64,000 nucleotides of DNA from Marinilactibacillus sp036039175 (GCF_036039175.1 NZ_JAYXKP010000002.1:1-64000); one strand, 5' to 3'; shown: positions 54,961 to 63,382, numbered from the stretch's first letter. The notes: a model not told the origin generated them from the letters alone. Numbers and translations are program-made.

Positions 54961-55974
54961 ATGGCTATATTAGTTACAGGCGGTGCGGGATACATTGGTT
55001 CTCACACAGTTATTGAGTTATTGAATGAAAATCATGAAGTGGTCATTGTTGATGATTTTTCTAATTCAAAACCAGAAGTTTTGAATCGAATCAAGGAACT
55101 TTCTGGAAAAGACTTTGTGTTCCATGAAGCAGATGTTTCTGATAAACAAGCACTCGCAAAAATTTTCGAACAACATGACCTTGAGGCGGTAATTCATTTC
55201 GCTGGTTACAAGGCTGTTGGCGAATCCGTAGCTGAACCATTGAAGTATTATCACAACAATTTACTCAGCTCAATCGTTTTGATGGAACTGATGAATGACT
55301 ATAACGTCAAAAATATTGTGTTCAGCTCAAGTGCAACCGTTTATGGTATGAACAACAAAGCACCATTTACTGAGGATATGCCTCTTTCAACAACGAATCC
55401 TTACGGAACAACTAAATTATTTATCGAACAATTTATCCAAGATCAAGTAGCGGCTGATCCTTCTTGGAGTGCGGCACTACTACGTTACTTCAATCCAATC
55501 GGCGCCCACGAATCTGGTCGTATCGGTGAAGATCCTAATGATATTCCAAATAATTTGATGCCTTATATCACTCAAGTCGCTGTTGGTAAACGCGAAAAAT
55601 TAGCCGTTTTTGGAAATGATTATGATACCAAAGACGGTACTGGTGTTAGAGATTACATCCACGTTAAAGACTTGGCAAAAGGTCATATCCGCGCTGTAGA
55701 AAGCGTACTTGAATCTGTTGGTGGAGCAGAAGCTTACAACCTAGGTACTGGTGTTGGCTACTCTGTTCTGGATGTGGTGAAAGCCTTTGAAACAGCGAAC
55801 GACGTCGAGGTACCTTACGAAATCGTTGACCGTCGTCCTGGAGACATTGCAACAAGTTATGCGGACTCTACAAAAGCACACGAGAAACTGAACTGGGCTG
55901 CCGAACTGGGCCTTGAAGACATGTGTCGTGATTCTTGGAACTGGCAAAAAAACAACCCAAATGGGTATGCATAA
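54961..55974 (+). CDS. galE: UDP-glucose 4-epimerase
   Basis: A 337-residue extended SDR interconverting UDP-glucose and UDP-galactose (possibly also the HexNAc forms). The Rossmann motif is VTGGAGYIGSHTVIELL (residues 5-21), with VIHFAGYKAVGES, SSSATVYG (catalytic Ser), NPYGTTK (YxxxK), LRYFNPIGAHESGRIGEDP and RDYIHVKDLAKGH. GGAG lies seven to eight bases before the ATG. It is on the plus strand, divergent from locus B, with its own terminator, so it is a stand-alone gene that supplies UDP-galactose to the surface polysaccharides. Confidence 0.95.
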   Translation: MAILVTGGAGYIGSHTVIELLNENHEVVIVDDFSNSKPEVLNRIKELSGKDFVFHEADVSDKQALAKIFEQHDLEAVIHFAGYKAVGESVAEPLKYYHNNLLSSIVLMELMNDYNVKNIVFSSSATVYGMNNKAPFTEDMPLSTTNPYGTTKLFIEQFIQDQVAADPSWSAALLRYFNPIGAHESGRIGEDPNDIPNNLMPYITQVAVGKREKLAVFGNDYDTKDGTGVRDYIHVKDLAKGHIRAVESVLESVGGAEAYNLGTGVGYSVLDVVKAFETANDVEVPYEIVDRRPGDIATSYADSTKAHEKLNWAAELGLEDMCRDSWNWQKNNPNGYA

Positions 55975-56015
55975 AATGAAAAGGACGAAGCCGAGTGCTT
56001 CGTCCTTTTCATTTT
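55973..56015. terminator. Strong intrinsic terminator after galE
   Basis: A perfect 19-bp stem (55973-55991 with 55997-56015) has a 5-nt loop and A/T-rich ends, overlapping the galE stop. It can work in both directions. Confidence 0.92.
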
Positions 56016-56017
56016 AG

Positions 56018-56097
56018 TTATCTTTTAATTCGTTTAACTCTTCGTTTCTCAGCTTCTTTAATTACTTTAATATCTTATTTTTTTCCTATTGGCAATC
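56018..56097 (-). pseudogene. 3' scrap of a RelE-type toxin gene
   Basis: Read on the minus strand it ends IKVIKEAEKRRVKRIKR and stop, nearly the same as the C-terminus VFKEAEKRRVKRIEK of the intact toxin at 56738-57058. The similarity continues for about 80 bp and then stops. It forms a direct repeat with the intact gene's 3' end, about 720 bp apart, with the 52-bp repeats and the GH1 remnant between. Confidence 0.8.
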
Positions 56098-56158
56098 CTT
56101 TTTCTCAATCTCTCAGCGGTAAGGAACACTAGGCGTTCCTCCTTTCGATACTCTTTGG

Positions 56159-56366
56159 CTATTCTTAGTACTCATTGATTGTATCTTCTTGAGTCTCAAC
56201 AATATGGGCACTAATGTTGGGACTCGATGGGCTCGTCTTCGTGAGTTACAACAATATTTGGATTATTCTTTTAACTTGGTGATTTCAACAAACTGAGTCT
56301 CAATAATATGAGGGTTATTCTTATCACTCGGTGGTTGCATCTGATTGAGTTACAATAATAGCCTAA
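56159..56366. repeat. Degenerate tandem repeat, four copies of 52 bp
   Basis: The core GAGTcTCAACAATAT recurs at 56191, 56243, 56295 and 56347, exactly 52 bases apart each time, as GAGT(CTC or TAC)AA(C/T)AATA. Other columns also agree between units (TATTCTT near the start, ACTCgGTGG in the middle). Units are diverged from each other. The 52-bp period rules out a reading frame running through the array, and units lack the identical-repeat/unique-spacer layout of CRISPR. Confidence 0.75.
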
Positions 56367-56454
56367 TTTTGCATTCCACGAGGCGAATACTAGGCTCATC
56401 CCCATTATCAATCATCAACCTCCAGACCGGACACTTTCCATAAGACGCAAAAAA

Positions 56455-56491
56455 ACCGAGTATGCTTGGCCAGATGATTTGCGTACTCGGT
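56455..56491 (-). terminator. Intrinsic terminator below the GH1 remnant
   Basis: ACCGAGTATGC (56455-56465) pairs with GCGTACTCGGT (56481-56491), 11 pairs with one G-T. On the minus strand it runs into six T residues. It probably served the GH1 gene and may now end toxin-antitoxin transcripts. Confidence 0.8.
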
Positions 56492-56506
56492 CTTTATTTG
56501 ACTATT

Positions 56507-56734
56507 GGCTTATGCTTTTAAGCTTTCGCCGTTTGTTTCGATAACTTCTTTGTACCAGTTGAAAATTTTCTTTTTGTAGCGGTTTAGTGAGCCAGATCCG
56601 TCGTCGTGACGATCTTCGTAGATGAATCCGTAACATTTAGTGAGTTGTGCTTTTGTTGCGTAACTCATAACGTTTGCGGCTTCTTTAACTTGTGCTAAAT
56701 GATCGTTCAACTAGTTGATGCGGTAATCATCTTT
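56507..56734 (-). pseudogene. C-terminal remnant of a GH1 6-phospho-beta-glucosidase
   Basis: The minus-strand frame reads DDYRIN, an in-frame TAG, then LNDHLAQVKEAANVMSYATKAQLTKCYGFIYEDRHDDGSGSLNRYKK with the ending KIFNWYKEVIETNG. This is the last tenth of a GH1 enzyme (family pattern DDYRIDYLREHLxQ, then YGFIYVD, then KKSFxWYKxVI). The GYTPWG-type segment between NV and the Lys/Cys part is deleted or scrambled. It begins directly after the toxin gene's stop codon, so the bulk of the enzyme gene has been replaced. An ATG at 56710 gives a 66-residue open frame, but there is no ribosome site to suggest expression. Confidence 0.82.
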
Positions 56735-56737
56735 TGA

Positions 56738-57058
56738 TTATTTTTCAATTCTTTTAACTCTACGTTTTTCAGCTTCTTTGAAAACTTTAGCGTCTTCTCT
56801 TTTTCCAATCACAATGATTTCAATGACCTCAATTTGTCCTTCGTCAGTTGCTTTGTAGATCATTCTTAAACCTAATTTTTGATTCTTTAATTCTTTGAAA
56901 CCTGATAACTTTGCGTATTGAGTGTTTCCTAATAATTTCCCAATTGAGGATCCTTTAAGCTCTAGTCTTTCTATAGCTATATTGACCCACTGTTTTGAAT
57001 TTCCATCCATATTCTTATATTCCTTAGCAGCTTCTTTCCAGAAAACAATTTTATTCAC
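56738..57058 (-). CDS. RelE/ParE-superfamily toxin
   Basis: A 106-residue toxin of the RelE/YafQ mRNA-interferase fold: VFWKEAAKEYKNMD at the start, GKLLGNTQYAKLSGFKELKNQKLGLRMIYKA in the middle (the Arg-containing core) and a VIGKREDAKVFKEAEKRR tail. It would cut mRNA at the ribosome when the antitoxin is lost. The start is a GTG at 57058 that overlaps the antitoxin stop (TAGTG), giving tight translational coupling. A near-duplicate of its 3' end lies at 56018-56097. The target site is not predictable. Confidence 0.85.
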   Translation of the reverse strand: MNKIVFWKEAAKEYKNMDGNSKQWVNIAIERLELKGSSIGKLLGNTQYAKLSGFKELKNQKLGLRMIYKATDEGQIEVIEIIVIGKREDAKVFKEAEKRRVKRIEK

Positions 57059-57378
57059 TAGTCGAACAATTCTTCTTCAGATAAAAGAGCGAATGGGTTC
57101 TCATCATCAGATTTTTCGATAACGTTTTTAGAATCAATCAGTTCAATAGGACCTTCTTCAACCCTATTCTTTAAATGGCTATAAAAAAGTTTTTCTTCCA
57201 TAACATGAAACTTTTCTACCATTTCCGTGTAGTCTCGATTACTCATTATTACAGCTTCTGGAGTATTATGATTTAGAATGAAGGTTGGTTCTCTGGTTTC
57301 ATTTACATCTTTAATAATTTTTGATAATTCACTTTTAGTTTGCGTTATAGATTTAGTATTTCCAATAGTCTTAAGCAT
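57058..57378 (-). CDS. Phd/YefM-family antitoxin
   Basis: A 106-residue antitoxin. The first 60 residues, SITQTKSELSKIIKDVNETREPTFILNHNTPEAVIMSNRDYTEM, form the Phd/YefM DNA-binding and dimer domain (the family pattern tnAKxxLseLldxVxxxgxpvxItrngxpxAVlls). The acidic C-terminus ENPFALLSEEELFD should bind and neutralise the toxin. AGGAG precedes the ATG. A short palindrome (TATACT at 57393 with AGTATA at 57411) upstream is a likely operator for autorepression. The gene is first in the operon. Confidence 0.87.
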   Translation of the reverse strand: MLKTIGNTKSITQTKSELSKIIKDVNETREPTFILNHNTPEAVIMSNRDYTEMVEKFHVMEEKLFYSHLKNRVEEGPIELIDSKNVIEKSDDENPFALLSEEELFD

Positions 57379-57392
57379 ATTTTCACTCCTTA

Positions 57393-57416
57393 TATACTTT
57401 ATTCATAAATAGTATA
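57393..57416. promoter_or_regulatory. Candidate operator/-10 of the toxin-antitoxin operon
   Basis: TATACT (57393-57398) and AGTATA (57411-57416) form a 6-bp dyad with a 12-bp centre. The distal half is the minus-strand -10 (TATACT), and TTGAAT lies 15 bp upstream of it. It is typical of an autoregulated TA promoter; matched by eye. Confidence 0.45.
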
Positions 57417-57531
57417 ACATAAAACACCTAGATTCAATACTTAATTCAGTACCTTTTTAAGTACTTTTATTTCACGCTTTTCAGCCTATTCTTGATTCCA
57501 TTAATTTGACTTTAAAATTTCGAGAACAGTT

Positions 57532-57573
57532 AAAAGATCGCATACCTATAGAATGTAAGGTCAGCAATCTTTT
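57532..57573 (-). terminator. Intrinsic terminator of the ABC-GDPD-DUF218 operon
   Basis: AAAAGATCGC (57532-57541) pairs with GCAATCTTTT (57564-57573), 10 pairs with one mismatch, and the loop can pair further. It lies seven bases beyond the DUF218 stop codon on the minus strand. Confidence 0.75.
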
Positions 57574-57579
57574 CTGTAA

Positions 57580-58566
57580 TTATTGTTCAATTTTTTCGAC
57601 TTCATCTTTAGTAAATAACCCTGCCGCTCGAAGTACTGTATGGTAAGCGAGCCGACATTCTTTTTCTCTTGCATCTTCGTTTGGTTCTTCTTCTGTAGCA
57701 TAACGATAAACTTGAGCTGAATATCGAGTCTTCTCTAGTATACTCACAAGTGTCATCCAAGCTCTTGGGATATGATCAATTGAACTTACAGCTGCAATAG
57801 ATTTATACCTTCCCTCTTTAGTATAATCTCTAAATTCTATGACATTCCCCACTGTATCTTTTGCATAGTTACAGGCTACTAGTCTTGAACTTTCTACTCC
57901 CGCATCTACAAGATATGCTTTCATTCTTTCTGCTTCACCGTATTTGTTATGCACTGCGGCACCACTCAGTAAGATTGGTGCCTTCGGATTCCTTTTTGCG
58001 AGCTCGAGTGTTTTTTTTAATCGATTTTCAAGTTGCGTTGGGATTGTTCCGTCTTCATTCAATAACAACCCAAATACACAAATTAAGTCTAGCGCTTGAT
58101 GATCGTTTGATAAATCAAACTCAGTATACGTCTGCTCGATGAACTGTAACTTTTCATCTAACCGATCAAATAAGATCGGTGCATGTCTACTAAGCTTGTC
58201 TGAATAGCGTTTGATTTCCTGGTGAGAAGCATTCAGCAAATAGAGTTGAACGAGCGTCATATATAACGCATAAAGAGACGCTTCCTCTTCTTCTAAAACA
58301 GCCTTAAAGCAGTCTAAAGCGAGTTTATTGAACTCGAGAACCGCAAGCACTTCTCCTTTAAGCAATGTTGCTAGAATACGTAACTCTTTACTTTCTGCAA
58401 CTTCGTCTAGTTTATGGAATCCTTCATGCACTTTCCAACAGTTAATCAAGTCTATACTATCATTGAAAGCCTCAATGTGTTTATAACTGTCTCCCATTCT
58501 GGGAATCAACTTCGCTGGATCCGTTCCTCCACTATAAGGTTTTAAATCGAATTGATCGACGAGCAT
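57580..58566 (-). CDS. DUF218 (YdcF/SanA-like) protein with helical N-terminal extension
   Basis: A 328-residue protein. The C-terminal half (about 160-320) is a DUF218 domain: LDLICVFGLLLNEDGTIPTQLENRLKKTLEL, LLSGAAVHNKYGEAERMKAYLVDAGV and KDTVGNVIEFRDYTKE, with the Arg, Ser-Gly and Glu residues usual for YdcF. The N-terminal half is alpha-helical, resembling tetratricopeptide-like repeats (FHKLDEVAESKELRI, NKLALDCFKAVLEEE). There is no signal peptide, so it is cytoplasmic. It overlaps the glycerophosphodiesterase gene by 25 bp, so is translationally coupled. DUF218 function is not settled; a hydrolase or sugar-phosphate binding role is possible. Confidence 0.8.
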   Translation of the reverse strand: MLVDQFDLKPYSGGTDPAKLIPRMGDSYKHIEAFNDSIDLINCWKVHEGFHKLDEVAESKELRILATLLKGEVLAVLEFNKLALDCFKAVLEEEEASLYALYMTLVQLYLLNASHQEIKRYSDKLSRHAPILFDRLDEKLQFIEQTYTEFDLSNDHQALDLICVFGLLLNEDGTIPTQLENRLKKTLELAKRNPKAPILLSGAAVHNKYGEAERMKAYLVDAGVESSRLVACNYAKDTVGNVIEFRDYTKEGRYKSIAAVSSIDHIPRAWMTLVSILEKTRYSAQVYRYATEEEPNEDAREKECRLAYHTVLRAAGLFTKDEVEKIEQ

Positions 58567-59405
58567 GTTTCCACCTGCTTTCTGACTTTTTCACGGTAAT
58601 CCGAAAGAAAATTAGTCCAGTCTGTCTGGATGATATCTACACCTGCTTTTAAAAACTTTTCCCAGATCTTGTCGTCAAATAAAGCTTGATCGTCTGTTAA
58701 ACCACCAAATAAATTGAATGATATACCCAAGTTTTCTGCATTGGCAACAATCAGTAAATGCTCATCATGTAGTTGCTGAACATAGGCTTCGTCTAATAGC
58801 GTTGACTCCATACTACTCATCACGAACTCTACACCGATTGTGTGAATGTCTCTGTACGACTGCACCAATTCTATCTCTTGACGGTCACTCACAATCGGTA
58901 TATACTGCCACTGGTCGTTTTGCATTACGAGTTGGTCTAGGAAACTGGCTTGAACAGGGGATTTCAAAACGATTTGTTCTTGCTTGTCTGATTGTTTTAA
59001 AATTGTGAAAAAATCAGGATCCGTCCAGTAATGCCATGATCGGTCTAGATTAACCAATTTACCCTCAGGTAGCCAATCTAGAAAGTCCGTCAGTTTGTTG
59101 AGCTTATAGCCGGACTTTGTTCCTAGACTATTATTCAAAATAATGCTGTCGATTTCTGTTGAGGTCAGTTGCCCAAAGTCTTCGGTTCGGGATAATAACT
59201 TTGGTTCGGCGTTATTATGAAATAAATAATATACGTCATCAGCGGTTTTGCAAATATCGACTTCCACAATATCTGCACCGGCTTTGTATCCCAGGTAACT
59301 TGATTCAATCGAATTTTCTATTATGTTCCCGCCCCAGAATCCTCTATGCGCCATGATCAGAAATGGTTCGGTATGTCTAGCTCTCAAAAAGGGGTTCTGA
59401 CTCAT
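58542..59405 (-). CDS. Glycerophosphodiester phosphodiesterase
   Basis: A 287-residue GDPD TIM-barrel enzyme that would split glycerophosphodiesters into glycerol-3-phosphate and an alcohol. It has LIMAHRGFWGGNIIENSIESSYLGYKAG with catalytic HR and EN-S, ADIVEVDICKTADDVYYLFHNN with the metal-binding E-x-D and the second catalytic His (FHNN), and a C-terminal GVDIIQTDW. No signal peptide is present, so it is cytoplasmic and would act on imported substrate. It overlaps the permease gene by four bases and the DUF218 gene by 25, so this is a tightly coupled operon with an ABC importer. Confidence 0.91.
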   Translation of the reverse strand: MSQNPFLRARHTEPFLIMAHRGFWGGNIIENSIESSYLGYKAGADIVEVDICKTADDVYYLFHNNAEPKLLSRTEDFGQLTSTEIDSIILNNSLGTKSGYKLNKLTDFLDWLPEGKLVNLDRSWHYWTDPDFFTILKQSDKQEQIVLKSPVQASFLDQLVMQNDQWQYIPIVSDRQEIELVQSYRDIHTIGVEFVMSSMESTLLDEAYVQQLHDEHLLIVANAENLGISFNLFGGLTDDQALFDDKIWEKFLKAGVDIIQTDWTNFLSDYREKVRKQVETCSSINSI

Positions 59406-61198
59406 GTGTTCTCACCTTTTGGTTTTTCTAACAGTCCTTTCGCTTTGACTGTTTTCTTTCTTTTTTCACCGATTTTTGATCCTCTACCGTAAATCAGGTA
59501 GAACATAACCCCTCCAACGGCCATTAAAATGACAGAATACACGAGATTGATTGCGGCTGCGTTCAAGTTATTTGCGGAATCTGCGTTTGACCGAATCGCA
59601 ATCCCGATTGTTGGATAGGCCGGATGATACAAGAATGCCGACAAATCATAATCGGCCAGAAAGTTATTAAAGTTCAATGCCACAAGCGCCAGTGCAGTTG
59701 GTAATAGTGCCGGCAAAATAATTTTTAAAAAGGTTCTAATGGATGAAGATCCTAATATGCGTGAGGCATCTTCTAAGTTTTCATCAAATGAATAGTAGGC
59801 TCCTTTGATGTATCTCAAGGTCGCTGGTAACATCATGATCATATAGGTTAGCGGTAGGATCCATAAACTGCCGATCACACTTTGACCAAAGAGCAGCGGT
59901 GATGGTGCACCATAAGATAAAATTAAACCGAGCGCAATCATCAGTGATGGCAACAACCATGGGATATAAAACAGATATTCTGTTAGTTCTGCAATTTTCT
60001 TTTTCCTATTCTTCATAACTAGTCTCGCAACTAGAATCATAAACAAAACGGCCAAAGCGGCTGCTATACCAGCGTACCCGATACTCGTCAACATTGGCCC
60101 GAAACTATTGCGATTGAAGAGTATTTGTCGATAATTTTCTAGCGTGAAATATTCAAGTGACAATACGGAACGAGAAATACCTTGTAAATTCATGAATGAA
60201 AATAAAATCACTAAAACAAGCGGTAGTAAGTAAATAAAACAAAGGATATAAGATATGGCGTGTACAATCGTGTTGGCAATCGGATTACTAATCTTCTGCT
60301 TCGTCACACGCGTTTTTGTTTTAGAGATGGACATATAGTTCCCTTTTTTCTCATTTCTTGTCATCACAATCAGTAAGACAACTTGTGCGGCACCTAAAAT
60401 GAGGGAAAGTAACGCTGCTAAATCTCTTGATTGTGGTCTTTGAGTGAAATTTAAGATCATTGGAGAAATCGTCTCAAATTTACCGCCAACCATTATCGGC
60501 GCTGCCATAGCACTCAATCCAAGTTGGAAAGACATGATCACCAAAGTGATCATAATGGGAAAGAGTGTTGGAAAAACGATATCTTTAAGAACTTGCCACT
60601 GGCTACTTCCGAGGTTTTTCGCAGCCTCAATGGTGTTATTATCCAACCCTTTTACGCCATTTCTTAAGAACAACATATGGTTTGTCGTACAGGCAAAAGT
60701 CATCACGAATAAAACAGCTGGAAAACCAGTGAACCAACCTGGCGTCAAATTGGGAAAGACACCTGTTAAAAGTTTGGTTATAATGCCGTTCTGTCCATAA
60801 ACATACAGATAACCATTGTTTAAAACCATCCCGCTAAAGACAAAAGTCGACATGAAGCCGATTCTCAGGAATTTTGCTCCTTTTACTTCAAAGTATTCTG
60901 TTACCAGTACAATAAATGTACCAACGATGTTTACGGTAAAAACCAATACAAAAGCTAACAAGAAAGAATTCAAGATTGATTGTATCGCTCTACTTGAACT
61001 GGATAATCTCTGAAAAGCAGATAAACTTAATTGTCCATCTACCCAGAAAATATCTCTTAACACATTAAAATTCGGCAACAACAAAAAGGTCAATACAAAC
61101 CACAGAATGAATAGACAAAATAGATAAAACGGAATTTTTGAAAAAATCGTTGTATCTCTATTCAGTTCTTTTTTCGGCATACTCATCGTTGCTTTCAT
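59402..61198 (-). CDS. ABC importer, fused double permease
   Basis: A 598-residue protein with about 12 helices in two homologous permease halves, as in FbpB/ThiP-type importers. Each half has an EAA loop for contact with the ATPase: EAAKNLGSSQWQVLKDIVFP in the first, and EDASRILGSSSIRTFLKIILP in the second, where the middle residues are conserved. The N-terminus is basic before the first helix. It works with the adjacent ATPase (one-base gap) and the lipoprotein. The overlap with the glycerophosphodiesterase gene suggests that the imported solute is a phosphodiester or related organophosphate rather than iron. The family alone does not decide this. Confidence 0.88.
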   Translation of the reverse strand: MKATMSMPKKELNRDTTIFSKIPFYLFCLFILWFVLTFLLLPNFNVLRDIFWVDGQLSLSAFQRLSSSSRAIQSILNSFLLAFVLVFTVNIVGTFIVLVTEYFEVKGAKFLRIGFMSTFVFSGMVLNNGYLYVYGQNGIITKLLTGVFPNLTPGWFTGFPAVLFVMTFACTTNHMLFLRNGVKGLDNNTIEAAKNLGSSQWQVLKDIVFPTLFPIMITLVIMSFQLGLSAMAAPIMVGGKFETISPMILNFTQRPQSRDLAALLSLILGAAQVVLLIVMTRNEKKGNYMSISKTKTRVTKQKISNPIANTIVHAISYILCFIYLLPLVLVILFSFMNLQGISRSVLSLEYFTLENYRQILFNRNSFGPMLTSIGYAGIAAALAVLFMILVARLVMKNRKKKIAELTEYLFYIPWLLPSLMIALGLILSYGAPSPLLFGQSVIGSLWILPLTYMIMMLPATLRYIKGAYYSFDENLEDASRILGSSSIRTFLKIILPALLPTALALVALNFNNFLADYDLSAFLYHPAYPTIGIAIRSNADSANNLNAAAINLVYSVILMAVGGVMFYLIYGRGSKIGEKRKKTVKAKGLLEKPKGENT

Positions 61199-61199
61199 T

Positions 61200-62222
61200 T
61201 TAGCTCACCTCGTATTCTAAAATATCTGTAGGATCGATATAAACGGTCCATTTCATAACTGGATCGATTTGCATATTACCATCTTCTTTTACAATGATCC
61301 TAAGCGTAGTCTCTTGAAACTTGCATACATAAGTTGTAAAGGTTCCATAGAAAAACTCATCCAAAACCTGCACATCCATCGGTATCATTTGATCCGTATT
61401 TGATGCCCAGAGTTTAATCTTTTCTTCACGAATATAGTGTCTTTTTTTCAGATCAAATTGATTCGTATCCAAGTGTCTATTAATATGTTCTATCAGAGAA
61501 GTATCCAGATAATTGGCATCGCCGATAAACTTACAGACAAACTCCGTAGAAGATTGGTCGTAAATTTCTCTAGGTGTACCGATTTGATCGATTTTTCCAT
61601 TGTTGAAGACTGCAATATGATCAGAAATCTCTAGTGCTTCATCTTGATCGTGGGTAACGTAGATTGCGGTCATCCCTGTTTCTCGTTGAATCCTTTTCAA
61701 TTCTGCACGTAATTGTTTTCTTAGTTTTGCATCCAGATTGGATAAAGGTTCATCGAATAGTACAACTTTTGGCTTTTTCGCCAAGGCTCTAGCAATTGCT
61801 ACACGTTGCTGTTGTCCACCAGAAAGGTCCGAGACGTTTTTTTGCAACTGTTCTGTATTCAACTCTACGAGGGTCGCTAATTCCTGTACCCGCTCTTGAA
61901 TCTGACTTTTGCTTTGTTTATCTATTTTAAGCCCATAAGCGATATTGTCATAAACGGTCATCGTTGGGAATAAAGCGTATGACTGAAATATCATTCCAAG
62001 ATCTCTTTTTTCAACAGGCACTTTCAAAATATTTTTGCCTCGAATGTCGATACTTCCTTCTGAAGGCTGGATGAACCCAGCGATTGTTCTGAGCGTAGTC
62101 GTTTTCCCACAACCCGATGGTCCTAATAATGTGAAGAATTCTCCTTCTTCTACTTTGAAATGAACGTCGTCTACTGCGATAAAGTCATCATATTTAACTT
62201 GCAAATTCTTGATTTCAATCAT
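61200..62222 (-). CDS. ABC importer ATPase (FbpC/PotA-like)
   Basis: A 340-residue ATPase with Walker A LLGPSGCGKTTT (32-43), Q-loop MIFQSYALFPTMTVYDNI, signature LSGGQQQRVAIARALAKKP (about 133-151), Walker B VVLFDEPLSNLDAKLR and the switch His in YVTHDQDEAL. The C-terminal 100 residues form the TOBE-type regulatory domain of the iron/putrescine/phosphonate importer class. It energises the fused permease. A terminator-like stem (62253-62283) separates it from the lipoprotein gene upstream, typical of higher expression of the binding protein. Confidence 0.92.
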   Translation of the reverse strand: MIEIKNLQVKYDDFIAVDDVHFKVEEGEFFTLLGPSGCGKTTTLRTIAGFIQPSEGSIDIRGKNILKVPVEKRDLGMIFQSYALFPTMTVYDNIAYGLKIDKQSKSQIQERVQELATLVELNTEQLQKNVSDLSGGQQQRVAIARALAKKPKVVLFDEPLSNLDAKLRKQLRAELKRIQRETGMTAIYVTHDQDEALEISDHIAVFNNGKIDQIGTPREIYDQSSTEFVCKFIGDANYLDTSLIEHINRHLDTNQFDLKKRHYIREEKIKLWASNTDQMIPMDVQVLDEFFYGTFTTYVCKFQETTLRIIVKEDGNMQIDPVMKWTVYIDPTDILEYEVS

Positions 62223-62252
62223 GTTGCGGTCTCCTCATCCCTTAAAATGGAT

Positions 62253-62283
62253 AAAAAGCGAAATAGAAGCTATTCCGCTTTTT
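62253..62283 (-). terminator. Intercistronic terminator between binding protein and ATPase genes
   Basis: AAAAAGCG-A-AATAG pairs with CTATT-C-CGCTTTTT around a 3-nt loop (13 pairs, one mismatch), followed on the minus strand by AT-rich sequence. It probably lets only part of the transcripts continue into the ATPase gene. Confidence 0.65.
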
Positions 62284-62302
62284 ACCTATACGTTATCTTC
62301 TG

Positions 62303-63382
62303 TTATGGCATTAACTCTAATTCAACTTTTTCCATCCAGCTGTTCAAGTTCTCCTGTACGAAGTTCCAGTCAATGTCCATTGGCGTAGTTGTATCTGCAA
62401 TTTCAAGTAAACGTTCTGAAGCATTTTCTGCGGCTACCTCATTAACTGGTAATCCACCGAATTCTTCTATGAAAGCTGTTTGCATTTCCGCACTTCCGAA
62501 CCAATCCACAAATTCTTCTGCTTTTGAATAATCGTGGTCGTCTCCTTTGTCCAAAATACCGATTTGTTCACGCATCGTAACGACGCCTTGTTCTGGATTT
62601 ACTGGTACTCCAGTGAAGTCGTATTCTTCTTCTGCATTGCCTAAACCGCCTGAGAAATAAAATGTGACCGGTACCGTTCCGTCAGAAAAGTTTTGAAGTT
62701 GATCTTCGCTCTCGGGTGTTGCGTATCCATTTGCCAGGAATGTTTCTACTTCGTCCCAGCCTTCTTGAGCGATTCCGAGGTCTCCACTTTCATCTACATA
62801 TTGGAGAAGGATGCTTAAGATCGATTTCTGATTTGTACCACTTGTAAGGTTCTCAGGGATACGGTATTTATTTTGTAATGCTTCGTTTTTTCCTAAGTCT
62901 TGCCAGTTTTCTGGTATATCGTCACCTTCAACGAATTCTGGATTATACATCATGAAAATTCTCTGTTCTACTAGAGGATGGAAGTATTGATCTCCAATAT
63001 TCGTTTCTGTAGGAATTTCACTGATCCAACTCGGTTCATATTGTACGAGTAGTTCTTCACTATTTAATTGGAAAAACATCGCTTCGTCCATTCCAAAAGC
63101 GACATCAGCTTGAGGTGAACTGGATTCTGCAAGTAATCGGTTAAAGATTTCTCCACCGCCTGCTTCAACGTACTGCATGTCGAATCCAGCTTCGGTTGCT
63201 TTCTCATCGATCCATTCTTGTCTACCATCAGCTAGAGAGTTTGAATAGACTAGCACTTTTCCACTTTCATCTGAATCATTTTCTGGTGACATGGAAGCAT
63301 CTGATCCTTCACCGGAAGCACAAGCTGCTAAGGTTAGTACGGATGTTGCTGACATTAATGTAAGTAACCATTTCTTATTCAC
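62303..63382 (-). CDS. ABC importer substrate-binding lipoprotein
   Basis: A 359-residue extracellular solute-binding protein. The leader MNKKWLLTLMSATSVLTLAAC ends in a lipobox, with Cys21 the lipidation site. The mature protein begins with a Ser/Glu/Asp-rich linker and then has VLVYSNSLADGRQEWID, EAGGGEIFNRLLAESSSPQADVAFGM and WFGSAEMQTAFIEEFGGLPVN, matching the iron/2-aminoethylphosphonate-type class of binding proteins. Translation starts at a GTG nine bases after AGGAG. It is first in the operon, preceded by Pho-box-like repeats. The ligand is probably an organophosphate, inferred from the phosphodiesterase and the Pho box. Confidence 0.9.
   Translation of the reverse strand: MNKKWLLTLMSATSVLTLAACASGEGSDASMSPENDSDESGKVLVYSNSLADGRQEWIDEKATEAGFDMQYVEAGGGEIFNRLLAESSSPQADVAFGMDEAMFFQLNSEELLVQYEPSWISEIPTETNIGDQYFHPLVEQRIFMMYNPEFVEGDDIPENWQDLGKNEALQNKYRIPENLTSGTNQKSILSILLQYVDESGDLGIAQEGWDEVETFLANGYATPESEDQLQNFSDGTVPVTFYFSGGLGNAEEEYDFTGVPVNPEQGVVTMREQIGILDKGDDHDYSKAEEFVDWFGSAEMQTAFIEEFGGLPVNEVAAENASERLLEIADTTTPMDIDWNFVQENLNSWMEKVELELMP

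Larger units (their letters stand above)
56098..56506. other. Intergenic stretch with repeats, no gene
   Basis: This gap between the toxin scrap and the GH1 remnant has stops in all frames. It holds the four-copy 52-bp degenerate repeat (56159-56366), a small AGGAAC/GTTCCT dyad near 56122-56140 and the terminator at 56455-56491. Flanking repeat-like sequence at 56098-56158 and 56367-56410 may be further decayed units. Confidence 0.6.

Noticed and set aside
56159..56366. CRISPR-like or IS-end interpretation of the 52-bp repeats
   Set aside because: Units are diverged along their whole length and lack palindromic identical repeats; no transposase lies nearby.
57440..57500. Third scrap of the toxin 3' end
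   Set aside because: A short similarity (a cgcttttcagcct-like run) is too weak and short to tell from chance.
59402..63382. Ferric iron importer
   Set aside because: The protein families fit, but the overlap with a phosphodiesterase gene and the Pho-box-like promoter make an organophosphate a better guess. Not excluded.
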